A DNA stretch of 64,000 nt from Ruania halotolerans (GTDB taxonomy: Bacteria; Actinomycetota; Actinomycetes; Actinomycetales; Beutenbergiaceae): contig NZ_CP088017.1 of assembly GCF_021049285.1 (NCBI RefSeq), positions 806,001 through 870,000 on the forward strand, given 5' to 3'. This document shows positions 43,954-54,082 of the stretch, in pieces (position 1 is the first letter of the stretch; each line of letters begins with the position of its first letter). A program made the position numbers and the translations under genes. A model generated the notes under the pieces. It searched no databases, was not told the DNA's origin, and saw only the letters and a list, made by a program, of their open reading frames with translations.

Positions 43954-45432
43954 ATGCCACGCACCCGCACGGACGCCGTCGTGATCGGTTCCGGACCGAA
44001 CGGACTGACGGCCGCCGTCACGCTCGCCCGCGCCGGGCTTGAGGTGACCGTACTGGAGGCACAAGCGATCCCGGGCGGTGGCGCCCGGACACTCGACTCC
44101 TCACTCGCCGAGGGGCTGCGCTACGACATCTGCTCGGCCGTGCACCCGCTCGCCCTGGCCAGCCCGGCGTTCGGGGAGTTCGACTTCGCGGCACGCGGGG
44201 TGCAGTTGATCACCCCGGAGATCTCCTACGCCCAACCACTGGACGGTGGCCGGGCGGCGGTGGCCTACCGCTCGCTCGGGCGCACCGTGGCGGAGCTGGG
44301 TGCCGACGGATCTGCGTGGCACCGCTTCTTTGCCCCACTGGTCGAGAACGCCGAACTGCTGACCGCCCTCGTGCTCGGCAATCGGCGCGAACTGCCGGCC
44401 GGAACGCTCACGGTGGACGGGGTGCGGGCCCTCGTTGCGGCGGCGCTTCGATTGCTGGAGCAGGGCACCCCGGCGTGGAACCTGCGCTTCAGGGAGGATC
44501 TCGCCCCAGCCCTGCTCACCGGCGTGGCCGCCCATGCGATCTCGCGCCTGCCCAGCCCCGCCGCCGCCGGCACGTCAGTGATGCTCGCTACTCATGCGCA
44601 CACGGTCGGGTGGCCGATTCCTGTGGGCGGGTCCGGATCGTTGACGGCGGCCCTCATCGCCGATCTGGAAGCGCACGGTGGCCGAGTGGTCACCGAGCAT
44701 GAGGTGACCGCCTGGCACGAACTCCCGCGCGCGAGGGCCTACCTCGCCGACCTCTCACCGGCCGGGCTGTTGCGCATCTGGGGCGACCGGATGCGACCCT
44801 CGGTGCGGGACGCCCTGGCCCGGTTCCGGTACGGTGACGCCGCCGCGAAGGTTGACTTCGTCCTGTCCGGCCCGGTGCCGTGGGCGGACGAACGTGTGGG
44901 GCGGGCGAGCACGGTGCACGTGGGCGGCTCCCGCGCGGAGATGGCGTACGCGGAACGCGAGGTCGCGCAGGGCCGCTTGCCGGAGCGCCCGATGGTGCTG
45001 TTCTCGGACCCGACTGTGGCCGACCCTGCCCGGGAAGTCGGCGGGCTGCGGCCCGGCTGGGCGTACGCGCACGTGCCGGCATGGAGCGCGGCGGACGTCA
45101 CGGAGGCCGTCACTGCGCAGATCGAACGCTTCGCACCCGGCTTCCGGGACGTCGTCGTGAGTTCGCGGTGCATTCCCGCGAACCGGCTGGCCGAACACAA
45201 CGCCAACTACATCGGCGGCGACATTGCCGCCGGGGCTCTGTCGGTAATGCAGGTGGCCGCACGACCCAGGCTCACACTGGACCCGTACGCCACCTCCATC
45301 CCCGGCGTGTACCTGTGCTCCCAGTCCGCACCGCCCGGGCCCGGCGTGCATGGGATGGCCGGCTGGCACGCGGCGCGCCGGGCGCTCACCCAGCGGTTCT
45401 CCCTACCGACGCCGTCCCTCGCCCCGCACTGA
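43954..45432 (+). CDS. FAD-dependent oxidoreductase, phytoene-desaturase-like
   Basis: The 492-aa flavoprotein begins with the dinucleotide-binding fold VIGSGPNGLTAAVTLARAG, followed by VTVLEAQAIPGGGARTL. The C-terminal FAD-closing segment GVYLCSQSAPPGPGVHGMAGWHAA is typical of the CrtI/retinol-saturase-like group. No isoprenoid or carotenoid gene is adjacent, so the substrate is unclear. It is directly after the HTTM gene, 32 bp apart, which could make a three-gene operon with DUF5819. Repeat copy B (45498-45554) lies after its stop. Confidence 0.88.
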   Translation: MPRTRTDAVVIGSGPNGLTAAVTLARAGLEVTVLEAQAIPGGGARTLDSSLAEGLRYDICSAVHPLALASPAFGEFDFAARGVQLITPEISYAQPLDGGRAAVAYRSLGRTVAELGADGSAWHRFFAPLVENAELLTALVLGNRRELPAGTLTVDGVRALVAAALRLLEQGTPAWNLRFREDLAPALLTGVAAHAISRLPSPAAAGTSVMLATHAHTVGWPIPVGGSGSLTAALIADLEAHGGRVVTEHEVTAWHELPRARAYLADLSPAGLLRIWGDRMRPSVRDALARFRYGDAAAKVDFVLSGPVPWADERVGRASTVHVGGSRAEMAYAEREVAQGRLPERPMVLFSDPTVADPAREVGGLRPGWAYAHVPAWSAADVTEAVTAQIERFAPGFRDVVVSSRCIPANRLAEHNANYIGGDIAAGALSVMQVAARPRLTLDPYATSIPGVYLCSQSAPPGPGVHGMAGWHAARRALTQRFSLPTPSLAPH

Positions 45433-45497
45433 CACCTTTACCCGCACGGACACCTCCACCCGCACTGCCCCCCCACCCGCCCACCTCACCCCACGTC

Positions 45498-45554
45498 GCG
45501 AGTGCGGAACTTCTCGCTCACGGGCTGAGATATAGCCGAGATCGGGCGCACTCG
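45498..45554. repeat. Intergenic inverted repeat, copy B
   Basis: Outer arms CGAGTGCG (45499-45506) and CGCACTCG (45547-45554) pair perfectly. The core reads TTCTCGCTCACGGGC, then TGAGATATAGCCGAGATC, as in copy A and in the same orientation. It lies 43 bp upstream of the first CIRCE box and after the flavoprotein gene. Confidence 0.8.
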
Positions 45555-45597
45555 GCGGGCGGCGGCGCGGGCGTATCGTGAACAGTTGCCGCGCGTG

Positions 45598-45624
45598 CTT
45601 GCACTCTCGAGCTGAGAGTGCCAA
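45598..45624 (+). promoter_or_regulatory. CIRCE element 1
   Basis: CTTGCACTC and GAGTGCCAA flank a 9-bp spacer, a close match to the HrcA target TTAGCACTC-N9-GAGTGCTAA. HrcA would repress groEL under non-stress conditions. Confidence 0.9.
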
Positions 45625-45632
45625 TAATGGCG

Positions 45633-45659
45633 TTAGCACTCTCGCTATGAGAGTGACAA
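45633..45659 (+). promoter_or_regulatory. CIRCE element 2
   Basis: TTAGCACTC and GAGTGACAA flank a 9-bp spacer; the left half is the perfect consensus. It lies 8 bp after element 1 and 121 bp before the groEL start codon, so HrcA can bind both in series. Confidence 0.93.
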
Positions 45660-45702
45660 TTGTGGTCAGCGAGACGAGGCGCCGAACCGTTGCGTGACGT
45701 GA

Positions 45703-47415
<1,713 letters not shown>

Positions 47416-47459
47416 GGAAGCCAACACCGCTGAGCTGCTAGGTCAGCACAGATCGAACG

Positions 47460-47492
47460 AAGGCCCCGGTTCCCGCGTGGAACCGGGGCCTT
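47460..47492 (+). terminator. groEL terminator
   Basis: AAGGCCCCGGTTCC (47460-47473) pairs perfectly with GGAACCGGGGCCTT (47479-47492) across a 5-base loop, 44 bp after the groEL stop. The convergent HD gene ends 15 bp beyond, so it may serve both strands. Confidence 0.9.
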
Positions 47493-47507
47493 CGTGCGTC
47501 GTGCCCG

Positions 47508-48380
47508 CTAGGCGTGCAGCTCTGACCGGAGGTTGGTCCGGGCCGCGGCCTCCCACTGCGCTCTCCCGCGCACGGTGTGGAACAGCGGGTCGAGGCGGAG
47601 CAGCTGTCGCACGACGGCGGCCCGCCCCGCCGCGAAGTCCGCATCCGTGACGTGGGCGTACTCGGATCGCACCTGCCTCAGATACTCCAGGTACCCCGCA
47701 GCGTCCCGGGCGAGAACTGCGAGATCGGCATCCACCAGCAGCGCCGCGTTCGCATCACCGGGGGCAACCTGGTGCGTGGTGGTCACCAGCACGAGGCGCA
47801 CCACTTCTGCCGTCTCCGCGGCACTCACGCCTGCGCGGGGAAGCGACTGCTCGGCAAGTGCGGCCGAATCACGCTCATCCTGCCCGGCTCGGCCCTGATA
47901 CACAGCATCGTGGAACCACGCGGCAAGGAGGACCGCCCGCGGCGGCACCGCAGGCGCACAGAGTGTCTCAAGGGCCTCGAGCACATCCAACAGGTGCGCC
48001 GTGGTGTGGTACGTGCGATGGTGCTCGTCCCACCGGTCAAGCAGTTCCTCACCCAGGTTCGGTGCCTCCGGCAGCATCCTGTGCCACCGGTCCGCCAGTG
48101 CCGATCGCCGGTGCGCGGGGCGCTCCCGGGCAGGGACCCGTAGACCGCTTCCGCGCAGCCGGCGGATCAGCACCCGCGCCGGAACCGGGTCGGCTCCTCG
48201 TGCCACAAGTTCGGCGTACAGCCGCTCTGGCACGTCATAGTGGTCCCGGTCGAATGCGCGCTGACTCACACCGGCGGCTGCCGCGAATTCGTGCAACTCG
48301 GTCAGCGACGCGTCCGAGACCAGGTGCGAGAACCTCGTCCCGTGCGCAGGCCACATCGGCGGATCGATGAGAAGGGCCAC
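47508..48380 (-). CDS. DUF4031 and HD-domain fusion protein
   Basis: The 290-aa protein joins two domains. Residues about 1-80 match DUF4031 (IDPPMWPAHGTRFSHLVSD, FDRDHYDVPERLYAEL). Residues about 95-285 form an HD-type metal phosphohydrolase with intact ligands: RTYHTTAHLLDVL, AAWFHDAVYQG, the later THQ histidine and DADLAVL. The substrate is unknown; related HD proteins act on nucleotides or phosphoesters. It is co-oriented with the WXG100 gene and a paralogous HD gene upstream. Confidence 0.85.
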   Translation of the reverse strand: MALLIDPPMWPAHGTRFSHLVSDASLTELHEFAAAAGVSQRAFDRDHYDVPERLYAELVARGADPVPARVLIRRLRGSGLRVPARERPAHRRSALADRWHRMLPEAPNLGEELLDRWDEHHRTYHTTAHLLDVLEALETLCAPAVPPRAVLLAAWFHDAVYQGRAGQDERDSAALAEQSLPRAGVSAAETAEVVRLVLVTTTHQVAPGDANAALLVDADLAVLARDAAGYLEYLRQVRSEYAHVTDADFAAGRAAVVRQLLRLDPLFHTVRGRAQWEAAARTNLRSELHA

Positions 48381-48401
48381 GCTCCCATCGTAGGTTCCCG
48401 C

Positions 48402-48692
48402 TCAGCGTGCAAACATGCGCATCGTGTTCGACTCGGCACCCTCGTACTCGCGCGCGCCGGCATCCAAGGCCATGGAGATCTGCTCCAGGGAGCTCTCCAC
48501 CTGCTGCTGCGTGGCACGCCAATCCGTCAGCAGGCCGGTGAACGCCGTGGACGCACCGCCGCGCCATGAACTCTGCAGCGCGGTCAGGTGCCGCATCATG
48601 TTCGTCACCTCGGTCTGGATCACCACGGCGGAGTTGCGCGCGTTCGCACCAGCGCGGGCCACCTCTGCGCTGTCTACCTCGAATCGAGCCAT
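48402..48692 (-). CDS. WXG100-family (ESAT-6-like) protein
   Basis: The 96-aa protein forms the usual helical hairpin with its turn motif SSWRGGAS (WxG) near residue 43 and a C-terminal YEGAESN region. Start ATG 48692 follows a GAGGAGG site. Members are secreted through type VII systems as dimers, usually with a partner and EccC-type ATPases, but none of these genes occur in the window. It is possibly a solitary protein or an effector delivered by a system encoded elsewhere. Its neighbours on both sides are HD-domain proteins. Confidence 0.9.
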   Translation of the reverse strand: MARFEVDSAEVARAGANARNSAVVIQTEVTNMMRHLTALQSSWRGGASTAFTGLLTDWRATQQQVESSLEQISMALDAGAREYEGAESNTMRMFAR

Positions 48693-48833
48693 CTCATCCT
48701 CCTCAGATTGCGGCGCGCCGAGTGCGCGCCCGTCGAGGTCGACGCTAGATAGCGCGTGCCGAGGAGCGCGCAATGCCGGGGGAGGGCTGTGGATGAGCGT
48801 GCATCGCGGGTCTGCTGTGGGCCCGCTCGAGGG

Positions 48834-49967
48834 TCAGCGCCGCCGGGTGACCGGGTGGTGCTTGATGGCGGGCATCCTCGGCGGCCTGCTCAGTGAGGGG
48901 ACGTCCCGGTTGCTCGCGGACCGCTCTTGCGTCTCATCGTCTGTGCGGTCCTCGGGCTGCCGCTTGCGCTCGGCGTCCTCGGATGGACCTGCATCTGCGG
49001 CGGGAGCGGAACCCCGGGTGCCGGAATCGGCCTGGTCGGTGTTCTCGCCCGCCTGGTCTGAACTGCCTTCCTCATCCGAGCGTGCTGAGCGTGCGGGCGC
49101 GCTCGAGTTGCCCGCCGCGACCGAGCCAGCCGCCGCGTTCGAGCGAGTCCGTAGCGCGGGGTCCTGGCGGCGGTCCGCCTCCGGCTCAGGGCCATCGCCC
49201 GCACTCCCGGCATGTTCGCGTGCGCCCTGGTCCGCTGCGTCGCCGCGTGGGTCGGACTCATCCCGCGGGGGGAGCTGCTCTAGCGTGGAGGTCAGCCGAT
49301 CGAGCTCGGCGGAGAGATTCTCTCTCGCAGCGTCCTCCCATGGCTGGGCCATCGGACTCTTGAACAGCCGGTTCCGGTTCAACAACTTGGTCACGATCGC
49401 CAGGCGCGCCTCGACGTAGTCGCGATCTGGAATGTGCCGGTACTCCTCGCGCACTTCTCGGCGGTATGCCTGGTAGCGCTGCGGTTCCGCAGCCAGACCG
49501 CCGAGGTCGGCATCGCAGAGGGCCTGGGCGTCGATGTCGTTCTTGGGGGCTGAGTGGCGGGCGATGCCGATGATCAGCGCGGACACCCGATCGACCACCT
49601 TCGCGGGCACCCCGAGCTCGGAGAGCTCCCGTCGCGCCAGCTCGGCGGACGCCACCTCGTCGACACCGCCGCGGTGCGCGTACGCCTGACGTGCGGCGGC
49701 GTCGAAGGCAGCCCCGTGATACCAGGCCGCGATCCGCACCACGTCAGGGTCGTGGGTCTCTGGCGCGAGTTCGTCCACCCGCGCCAATACGCCGATGAGC
49801 CGCTTGAGATTGTGGTGGATCCTGCTCGGATCGGACCACCGCTTGATCAGGCGCTCGCCGTACGTCTCGAGCGTGGCCCGGTCCGCAGTGGCTCCGACGG
49901 CCTCCAGGCTGCGCCGCCATGCCGAGAGAACCCATCCCGGTGCGTCGATGACGCCCATCGCGCTCAC
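48834..49967 (-). CDS. HD-domain-like protein with altered metal motif and charged tail
   Basis: The 377-aa protein resembles the HD part of the gene at 47508 (RIHHNLKRLIGVL, RHSAPKN, LCDADLGGLAAEP). However, the HD dyad itself is AAWYHGAAFD, with glycine replacing the metal-binding aspartate, so it may be inactive or use other ligands. Residues about 215-377 form a low-complexity, Asp/Arg/Ser-rich tail (ESDPRGDAADQGAREHAG and onward), probably disordered. The start is ambiguous between GTG 49967 and ATG 49958. Function is unknown. Confidence 0.8.
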   Translation of the reverse strand: MSAMGVIDAPGWVLSAWRRSLEAVGATADRATLETYGERLIKRWSDPSRIHHNLKRLIGVLARVDELAPETHDPDVVRIAAWYHGAAFDAAARQAYAHRGGVDEVASAELARRELSELGVPAKVVDRVSALIIGIARHSAPKNDIDAQALCDADLGGLAAEPQRYQAYRREVREEYRHIPDRDYVEARLAIVTKLLNRNRLFKSPMAQPWEDAARENLSAELDRLTSTLEQLPPRDESDPRGDAADQGAREHAGSAGDGPEPEADRRQDPALRTRSNAAAGSVAAGNSSAPARSARSDEEGSSDQAGENTDQADSGTRGSAPAADAGPSEDAERKRQPEDRTDDETQERSASNRDVPSLSRPPRMPAIKHHPVTRRR

Positions 49968-50119
49968 ATTTCCTTGCTCACATTGATCACGGTCACGTCA
50001 TCGTAGCCCCGTCCGCGGCCGTCGGCCGACCGCACGCGCGGCACTGCACAAGGACCGCTTCGCACTCTGTCCGCAGACTGTCATCAAGCGTTCGGCACGG
50101 GCGCGACTACTCTGGATTC

Positions 50120-50605
50120 ATGGCAGCGGGCATCCCAGCGGCAGTGATCACGGTTTCCGACCGTTGTGCTGCCGGCGAGCGTGACGACTGCTCGGGGCGC
50201 ACGGCCGCCGATCTGCTCGCCGATGCCGGCTACGTTGTGGCGCCGGTGACTGTGATTCCGGACGGAGCGGACGCCGTCGAACGAGCGATCCAGGCCGCGC
50301 TGGAACAGGGCGCCCGGCTTGTGCTGACCACCGGCGGAACTGGCCTCTCTCCGCGTGATCGCACGCCGGAGGGGACGGCCCGGGTGCTGGAGTACGAGGT
50401 GCCGGGGATCGCCGAGCAGATCCGTCGCAGTGACGCGGCCACTGTGCCCACCTCCATCCTGAGCCGGGGACTCGCCGGAGTGGTCGGGGCGGCGCTGGTG
50501 GTGAATGCCCCGGGATCGGTCAGTGGGGTCACCACAGCCGTGCAGGTGGTGCTCGGAGTGGCTGCCCATGTGCTGGACCAGCTCGAAGGCGGTGATCACC
50601 CGTGA
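50120..50605 (+). CDS. Molybdopterin adenylyltransferase-type protein, MoaB/MogA
   Basis: The 161-aa MoaB/MogA fold protein has AAVITVSDRCAAGERDDCSG and LVLTTGGTGLSPRDRTPEGT. The latter carries the GGTG phosphate-binding loop and conserved aspartates of the family. MogA-type proteins adenylate molybdopterin before molybdate insertion; MoaB homologues vary. It starts the plus-strand run moaB-moaE-moaA with tightly overlapping stops and starts. No separate MogA is visible, so it may supply that activity. Confidence 0.93.
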   Translation: MAAGIPAAVITVSDRCAAGERDDCSGRTAADLLADAGYVVAPVTVIPDGADAVERAIQAALEQGARLVLTTGGTGLSPRDRTPEGTARVLEYEVPGIAEQIRRSDAATVPTSILSRGLAGVVGAALVVNAPGSVSGVTTAVQVVLGVAAHVLDQLEGGDHP

Positions 50606-51102
50606 GCGCAAGGAGCCCCCATGCAGACAAGGTGTACCGGGGTGAGCAACTGCAGGGATCGCGGCACATCGAGCCCGTGACGGTGGCCCTCGCCCAGATC
50701 TCACCCACGCCGCTGGACATCGCGGCCCACCACGCCGCTGTCACGGGGTCACAGGACGGTGCGCTGGCCTGCTTCGTCGGCACGGTCCGCGACCACAGCC
50801 CGGACGCGGCCGGGCAGGTGGTCCGCCTGGAGTATGTGGCGCACCCGGATGCCCCAGCCGTATTGGCCTCACTCGCTACTCAGGTCAGCACCCGGCATGA
50901 CGGCGTCACGATCGCCGTCAGCCATCGCACCGGTGATCTGGGCGTGGGGGAGGCGGCCATCGTGGCCTGCGCAGCCTCGGCGCACCGGGCTGCTGCGTTC
51001 GACGCGTGCCGGGACCTGGTGGAGACGGTCAAGGCTGAACTGCCGATGTGGAAGAAGCAAGTGCTCGCTGATGGATCGCACTCGTGGGTGGGTGCCCTAT
51101 GA
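50602..51102 (+). CDS. moaE: Molybdopterin synthase large subunit
   Basis: MoaE converts cyclic pyranopterin monophosphate to molybdopterin with sulfur delivered by MoaD. The 166-aa product shows GALACFVGTVRDHSPDAAG, LEYVAHPDAPAVL and AVSHRTGDLGVGEAAIV. The lysine pair of LPMWKKQVLADGSHSWVG near the C terminus is the active-site region. It overlaps moaB by ATGA-type coupling and overlaps moaA. The MoaD partner lies 3 kb downstream on the other strand. Confidence 0.95.
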   Translation: MSARSPHADKVYRGEQLQGSRHIEPVTVALAQISPTPLDIAAHHAAVTGSQDGALACFVGTVRDHSPDAAGQVVRLEYVAHPDAPAVLASLATQVSTRHDGVTIAVSHRTGDLGVGEAAIVACAASAHRAAAFDACRDLVETVKAELPMWKKQVLADGSHSWVGAL

Positions 51103-52133
51103 GTGAGATTAGAGCTGTGGAGGTCTCCGAGGACCTCGCGCACCCGATGGTCGACCGCTTTGGACGCGTCCACCGCGATTTGCGCATCTCCCTGACCGAC
51201 AAGTGCAACCTGCGCTGTGCCTACTGCATGCCCCCCGAAGGCGTGCCATGGCTGAGCAAGAACAACATCCTCACCACGGACGAGCTGGTCCGGGTGGCCG
51301 AGGTGGCAGCGGTACTGGGTATCGAGGAGGTGCGGCTCACCGGCGGGGAGCCGTTGCTCCGTCAAGACGCAGTCGAGGTCGTGCGGCGGATGGCGGCGAT
51401 CAACGGCGCCACTGCTCCGCTCGAGGTCTCGATGACCACGAACGGGATGGCCTTGCCGCGCCTGGCCACCGATCTCGCCGAGGCGGGGTTGGCCCGGGTG
51501 AACATCAGCCTGGACACGCTCAGCAAAGAGCGCTTCCACGAGCTCACCCACCGGGACCGGCTCGAAGACGTTCTCGCCGGTATCGATGCGGCGCTCGCGG
51601 CCGGGCTGAACCCGGTGAAGATCAACGCTGTGGCGATGCGGGGCGTGAACGACGATGAACTCGTGGACCTGGTGCGTTTCGCCGCCCGGTCCGGCTGCGA
51701 GATGCGGTTCATCGAGCAGATGCCCCTCGACGCCGGGCACATCTGGTCCCGGGTGGCGATGGTGCGTGGCGAGGAGATCCTCAGCCAGCTGGAACAGGCA
51801 TTCTCGCTCACCCCACTGCCAGGGCGCGGCGCTGCCCCGGCCGAACGCTTCCTGGTGGACGGCGGCCCCACCACCGTCGGTGTGATCCGCTCGGTGACGA
51901 AGCCCTTCTGCGGGGCGTGTGACCGGGTACGGATCACCGCCGATGGTCAGCTGCGGAACTGCTTGTTCGCGCGGGAGGAATCGGACCTGCTGGCGGTGCT
52001 GCGCTCGGGCGGAAGCGACGATGACATTGCCACGCTCATGCATCGCTGCATCGCCGGAAAGCTCCCCGGCCATGGGATTGATGACCCCGGGTTCCTGCAG
52101 CCGGACCGGCCGATGAGCGCGATCGGTGGTTGA
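51099..52133 (+). CDS. moaA: GTP 3',8-cyclase
   Basis: MoaA is the radical SAM enzyme that starts molybdenum-cofactor synthesis. The N-terminal cluster motif is SLTDKCNLRCAYCMPP (Cys36, Cys40, Cys43), the C-terminal cluster is supplied by FCGACDRVRITADGQLRNCLF, and the chain ends with the required Gly-Gly (SAIGG). The start is taken as ATG 51099, overlapping the moaE stop (ATGA). It is 344 aa long, with the LTGGEPLLRQDAVEVVRRM SAM-binding segment intact. Confidence 0.96.
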   Translation: MSEIRAVEVSEDLAHPMVDRFGRVHRDLRISLTDKCNLRCAYCMPPEGVPWLSKNNILTTDELVRVAEVAAVLGIEEVRLTGGEPLLRQDAVEVVRRMAAINGATAPLEVSMTTNGMALPRLATDLAEAGLARVNISLDTLSKERFHELTHRDRLEDVLAGIDAALAAGLNPVKINAVAMRGVNDDELVDLVRFAARSGCEMRFIEQMPLDAGHIWSRVAMVRGEEILSQLEQAFSLTPLPGRGAAPAERFLVDGGPTTVGVIRSVTKPFCGACDRVRITADGQLRNCLFAREESDLLAVLRSGGSDDDIATLMHRCIAGKLPGHGIDDPGFLQPDRPMSAIGG

Positions 52134-52581
52134 CCCGCCACTCGGGGTGCTGCCCCGGTTGCACGATGCCCTGGCCGAGTACGGGGCCGTGGCACTCGGC
52201 GGCTCGGGCCTGCTGCGGGCACTCGGCATCGATGTACCGGTCAACGACTGGGACCTGATCACCGATGCGGAGCCCCAGCGGGTACGCGAGGTGATTGGCT
52301 CGTTGGGCCTGCCGGTCCGTGAGGTCGCCGGAGACAGTGCACAGTTCAGCACCCGCGCACTGTTCCAGGTGAGCGATCCCGGCACGGGGCGAGAGATCGA
52401 CGTCATGGTGGACTTTGCGATCATCGACGACGGCCGGCCCGTCCCGATTCCGGTGCGCCCCTACCGCCGGTGGCGTGGGATGTGGCTCGCCCATCCGCAA
52501 GACTGGGCGCTCGCGTACCGCCTGATGGGGCGAACCGAGAAGGCCGCGCAGTTGCGGAGCTGGCTCGCGGCCACGGACTGA
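52126..52581 (+). CDS. Nucleotidyltransferase-fold-like protein
   Basis: The 151-aa protein has GAVALGGSGLLRALGIDVPV, then NDWDLIT, resembling the GG-S and DxD pattern of minimal nucleotidyltransferases, and a later acidic stretch (IDVMVDFAIID). The family match is not exact. The GTG start overlaps the last codons of moaA by 8 bp, so it is in the moa operon. Whether it acts on molybdopterin, a nucleotide or tRNA is unknown. Confidence 0.6.
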   Translation: MVDPPLGVLPRLHDALAEYGAVALGGSGLLRALGIDVPVNDWDLITDAEPQRVREVIGSLGLPVREVAGDSAQFSTRALFQVSDPGTGREIDVMVDFAIIDDGRPVPIPVRPYRRWRGMWLAHPQDWALAYRLMGRTEKAAQLRSWLAATD

Positions 52582-52656
52582 ACACGGGGTGAACGACGAC
52601 ACCCGGCGGATGAGACGGCGGCGACACCTGACCTGAGAGTCTGGCAGGTTAGGAGC

Positions 52657-53451
52657 ATGGATACTGCCGCTCTACTGGACCTTCTCAAGGAGACGGCCGC
52701 GACCGTCATCACCCCGCGTTTTCGCGCTCTGGCGAGTGAGGAGGTCTTCGAGAAGAGCCCCGGCGATCTCGTCACCGTGGCCGACCGGGAGTCCGAGGTG
52801 GTGATCACCGATGCGTTGCGCGCGGCCTACCCGGAAGCGTTGATCCTCGGGGAGGAGGCCACTGCGGCCGATCCGAGTCTTCTCGATGCGTTCGCTACCG
52901 CCGAGCACAGTTTCACGATCGATCCGGTCGACGGCACCAAGAACTTCGTGAACGGTTCACCCGACCATGCGGTGATGGTCTCCGAACTGCGCGGATCCGA
53001 GGTGGTGCGCGCTGTCATCTGGCAGCCCGAGCACGAGGTGTCATGGGTGGCCGAGCGAGGCGCGGGTGCCTACCGCAACGGCGAGCGACTTGCGGCGCTC
53101 ACTCGTGACCCGGATCCGGCCCAGGTTCGTGGAGCGACCTCGACGATACTGAGTACCTCCGCTGCCCCGGCTGATCTGCCGCCCATGCAGGAATCCTGGT
53201 GGTGCGCCGGGGTGGACTATCCGCAACTGGTGATCGGCACCGTGGATTACCTGGTGTACCGGCGCGACTGGCCCTGGGATCACGCGCCTGGCTCGCTCCT
53301 GGTCACCGAGACCGGTGGTCACCTCAGCCGGCTCGACGGCGGCCCTTACGAGCCGCGGGTGGTCGCCGGCTGGTTGCTCGCCGGGGGATCGCAGGAAATC
53401 GTCGACGTGGTCAGGCCGCCGATCGCGCGGACGCTCGCGTCTCACGAGTGA
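52657..53451 (+). CDS. Inositol-monophosphatase-family phosphatase
   Basis: The 264-aa protein has the metal-binding motifs of the family: ILGEEATA, DPVDGTKNFVNG and WPWDHAPGSLLVTETGG. Substrates range from inositol phosphates to fructose 1,6-bisphosphate, histidinol phosphate and PAP, and the sequence does not decide between them. It sits between the two Moco gene blocks without being part of either operon. A strong start context and the complete set of ligands support activity. Confidence 0.93.
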   Translation: MDTAALLDLLKETAATVITPRFRALASEEVFEKSPGDLVTVADRESEVVITDALRAAYPEALILGEEATAADPSLLDAFATAEHSFTIDPVDGTKNFVNGSPDHAVMVSELRGSEVVRAVIWQPEHEVSWVAERGAGAYRNGERLAALTRDPDPAQVRGATSTILSTSAAPADLPPMQESWWCAGVDYPQLVIGTVDYLVYRRDWPWDHAPGSLLVTETGGHLSRLDGGPYEPRVVAGWLLAGGSQEIVDVVRPPIARTLASHE

Positions 53452-54082
53452 CTTCCCGTTCGCCGACGACGCGTGTGAGGCAGGCAGCGGCCAGGAGGCA
53501 CCCGATCGCCAGGACCACGCCGTGGGTGGTCCGTAAGGCCGGGCTCAGGAAGAACTGGGGCAGGTAGGTCACGAGTCCCAACCCGACGAGCGTCCCGGCC
53601 GCTCGCGGGAGCGGCCCGTGCGCCCACCACCGCACCGCCAGCGCAACCCCGGAGACGGCCACAGCGAGTAGCCCGGTGCCGAACATGACCGTCTGCACGA
53701 TGCCACCGCGCACCTGCTCGGACACCGCGGCCAGCCACTGGTCATCGCCGCTGGCGTGCTCGCCGAGAGCCTGCAGGCCGAACGTCTCCGCGCCGAAATA
53801 CGGCAGTATCAGCACGCTGCCCACCCAGGCGAGCACTGCGGCCACGGTGAGGGCGTCGCGCCGGCGAGGGCCGCCGTCGGCAATCACGGCCGCCGCGAGG
53901 GCGAGGCTGAGGGCGATGAATGCGACCATGCCGATCGTGTGCGAGAGGACCCAACCGGTGGAGGCGAAGGTCTCGGCCCGGGTGCTCAACTCCGCATCTG
54001 ACCATGGCCGCAGTACGGGAAAGAGAGCGAATCCAAGACCCGCGCCGACGAAGGCAACGGTGGATACGGTTCGGGCGCTCAT
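53411..54082 (-). CDS. Integral membrane protein of unknown function
   Basis: The 223-aa product has about six hydrophobic helices (VAFVGAGLGFALFPVL, HTIGMVAFIALSLALAAAVI, ALTVAAVLAWVGSVLILPYF, QTVMFGTGLLAVAVSGVALA and two more). The family is not recognised. Its 3' end overlaps the convergent phosphatase gene by 41 bp. No molybdenum link is visible. Coding status rests on the membrane pattern and length. Confidence 0.75.
   Translation of the reverse strand: MSARTVSTVAFVGAGLGFALFPVLRPWSDAELSTRAETFASTGWVLSHTIGMVAFIALSLALAAAVIADGGPRRRDALTVAAVLAWVGSVLILPYFGAETFGLQALGEHASGDDQWLAAVSEQVRGGIVQTVMFGTGLLAVAVSGVALAVRWWAHGPLPRAAGTLVGLGLVTYLPQFFLSPALRTTHGVVLAIGCLLAAACLTRVVGEREVTRETRASARSAA

Noticed and set aside
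48402-48692. A complete type VII secretion locus around the WXG100 gene
   Set aside because: No EccB, EccC, EccD, mycosin or second WXG100 gene is present; the flanking genes are HD-domain proteins.
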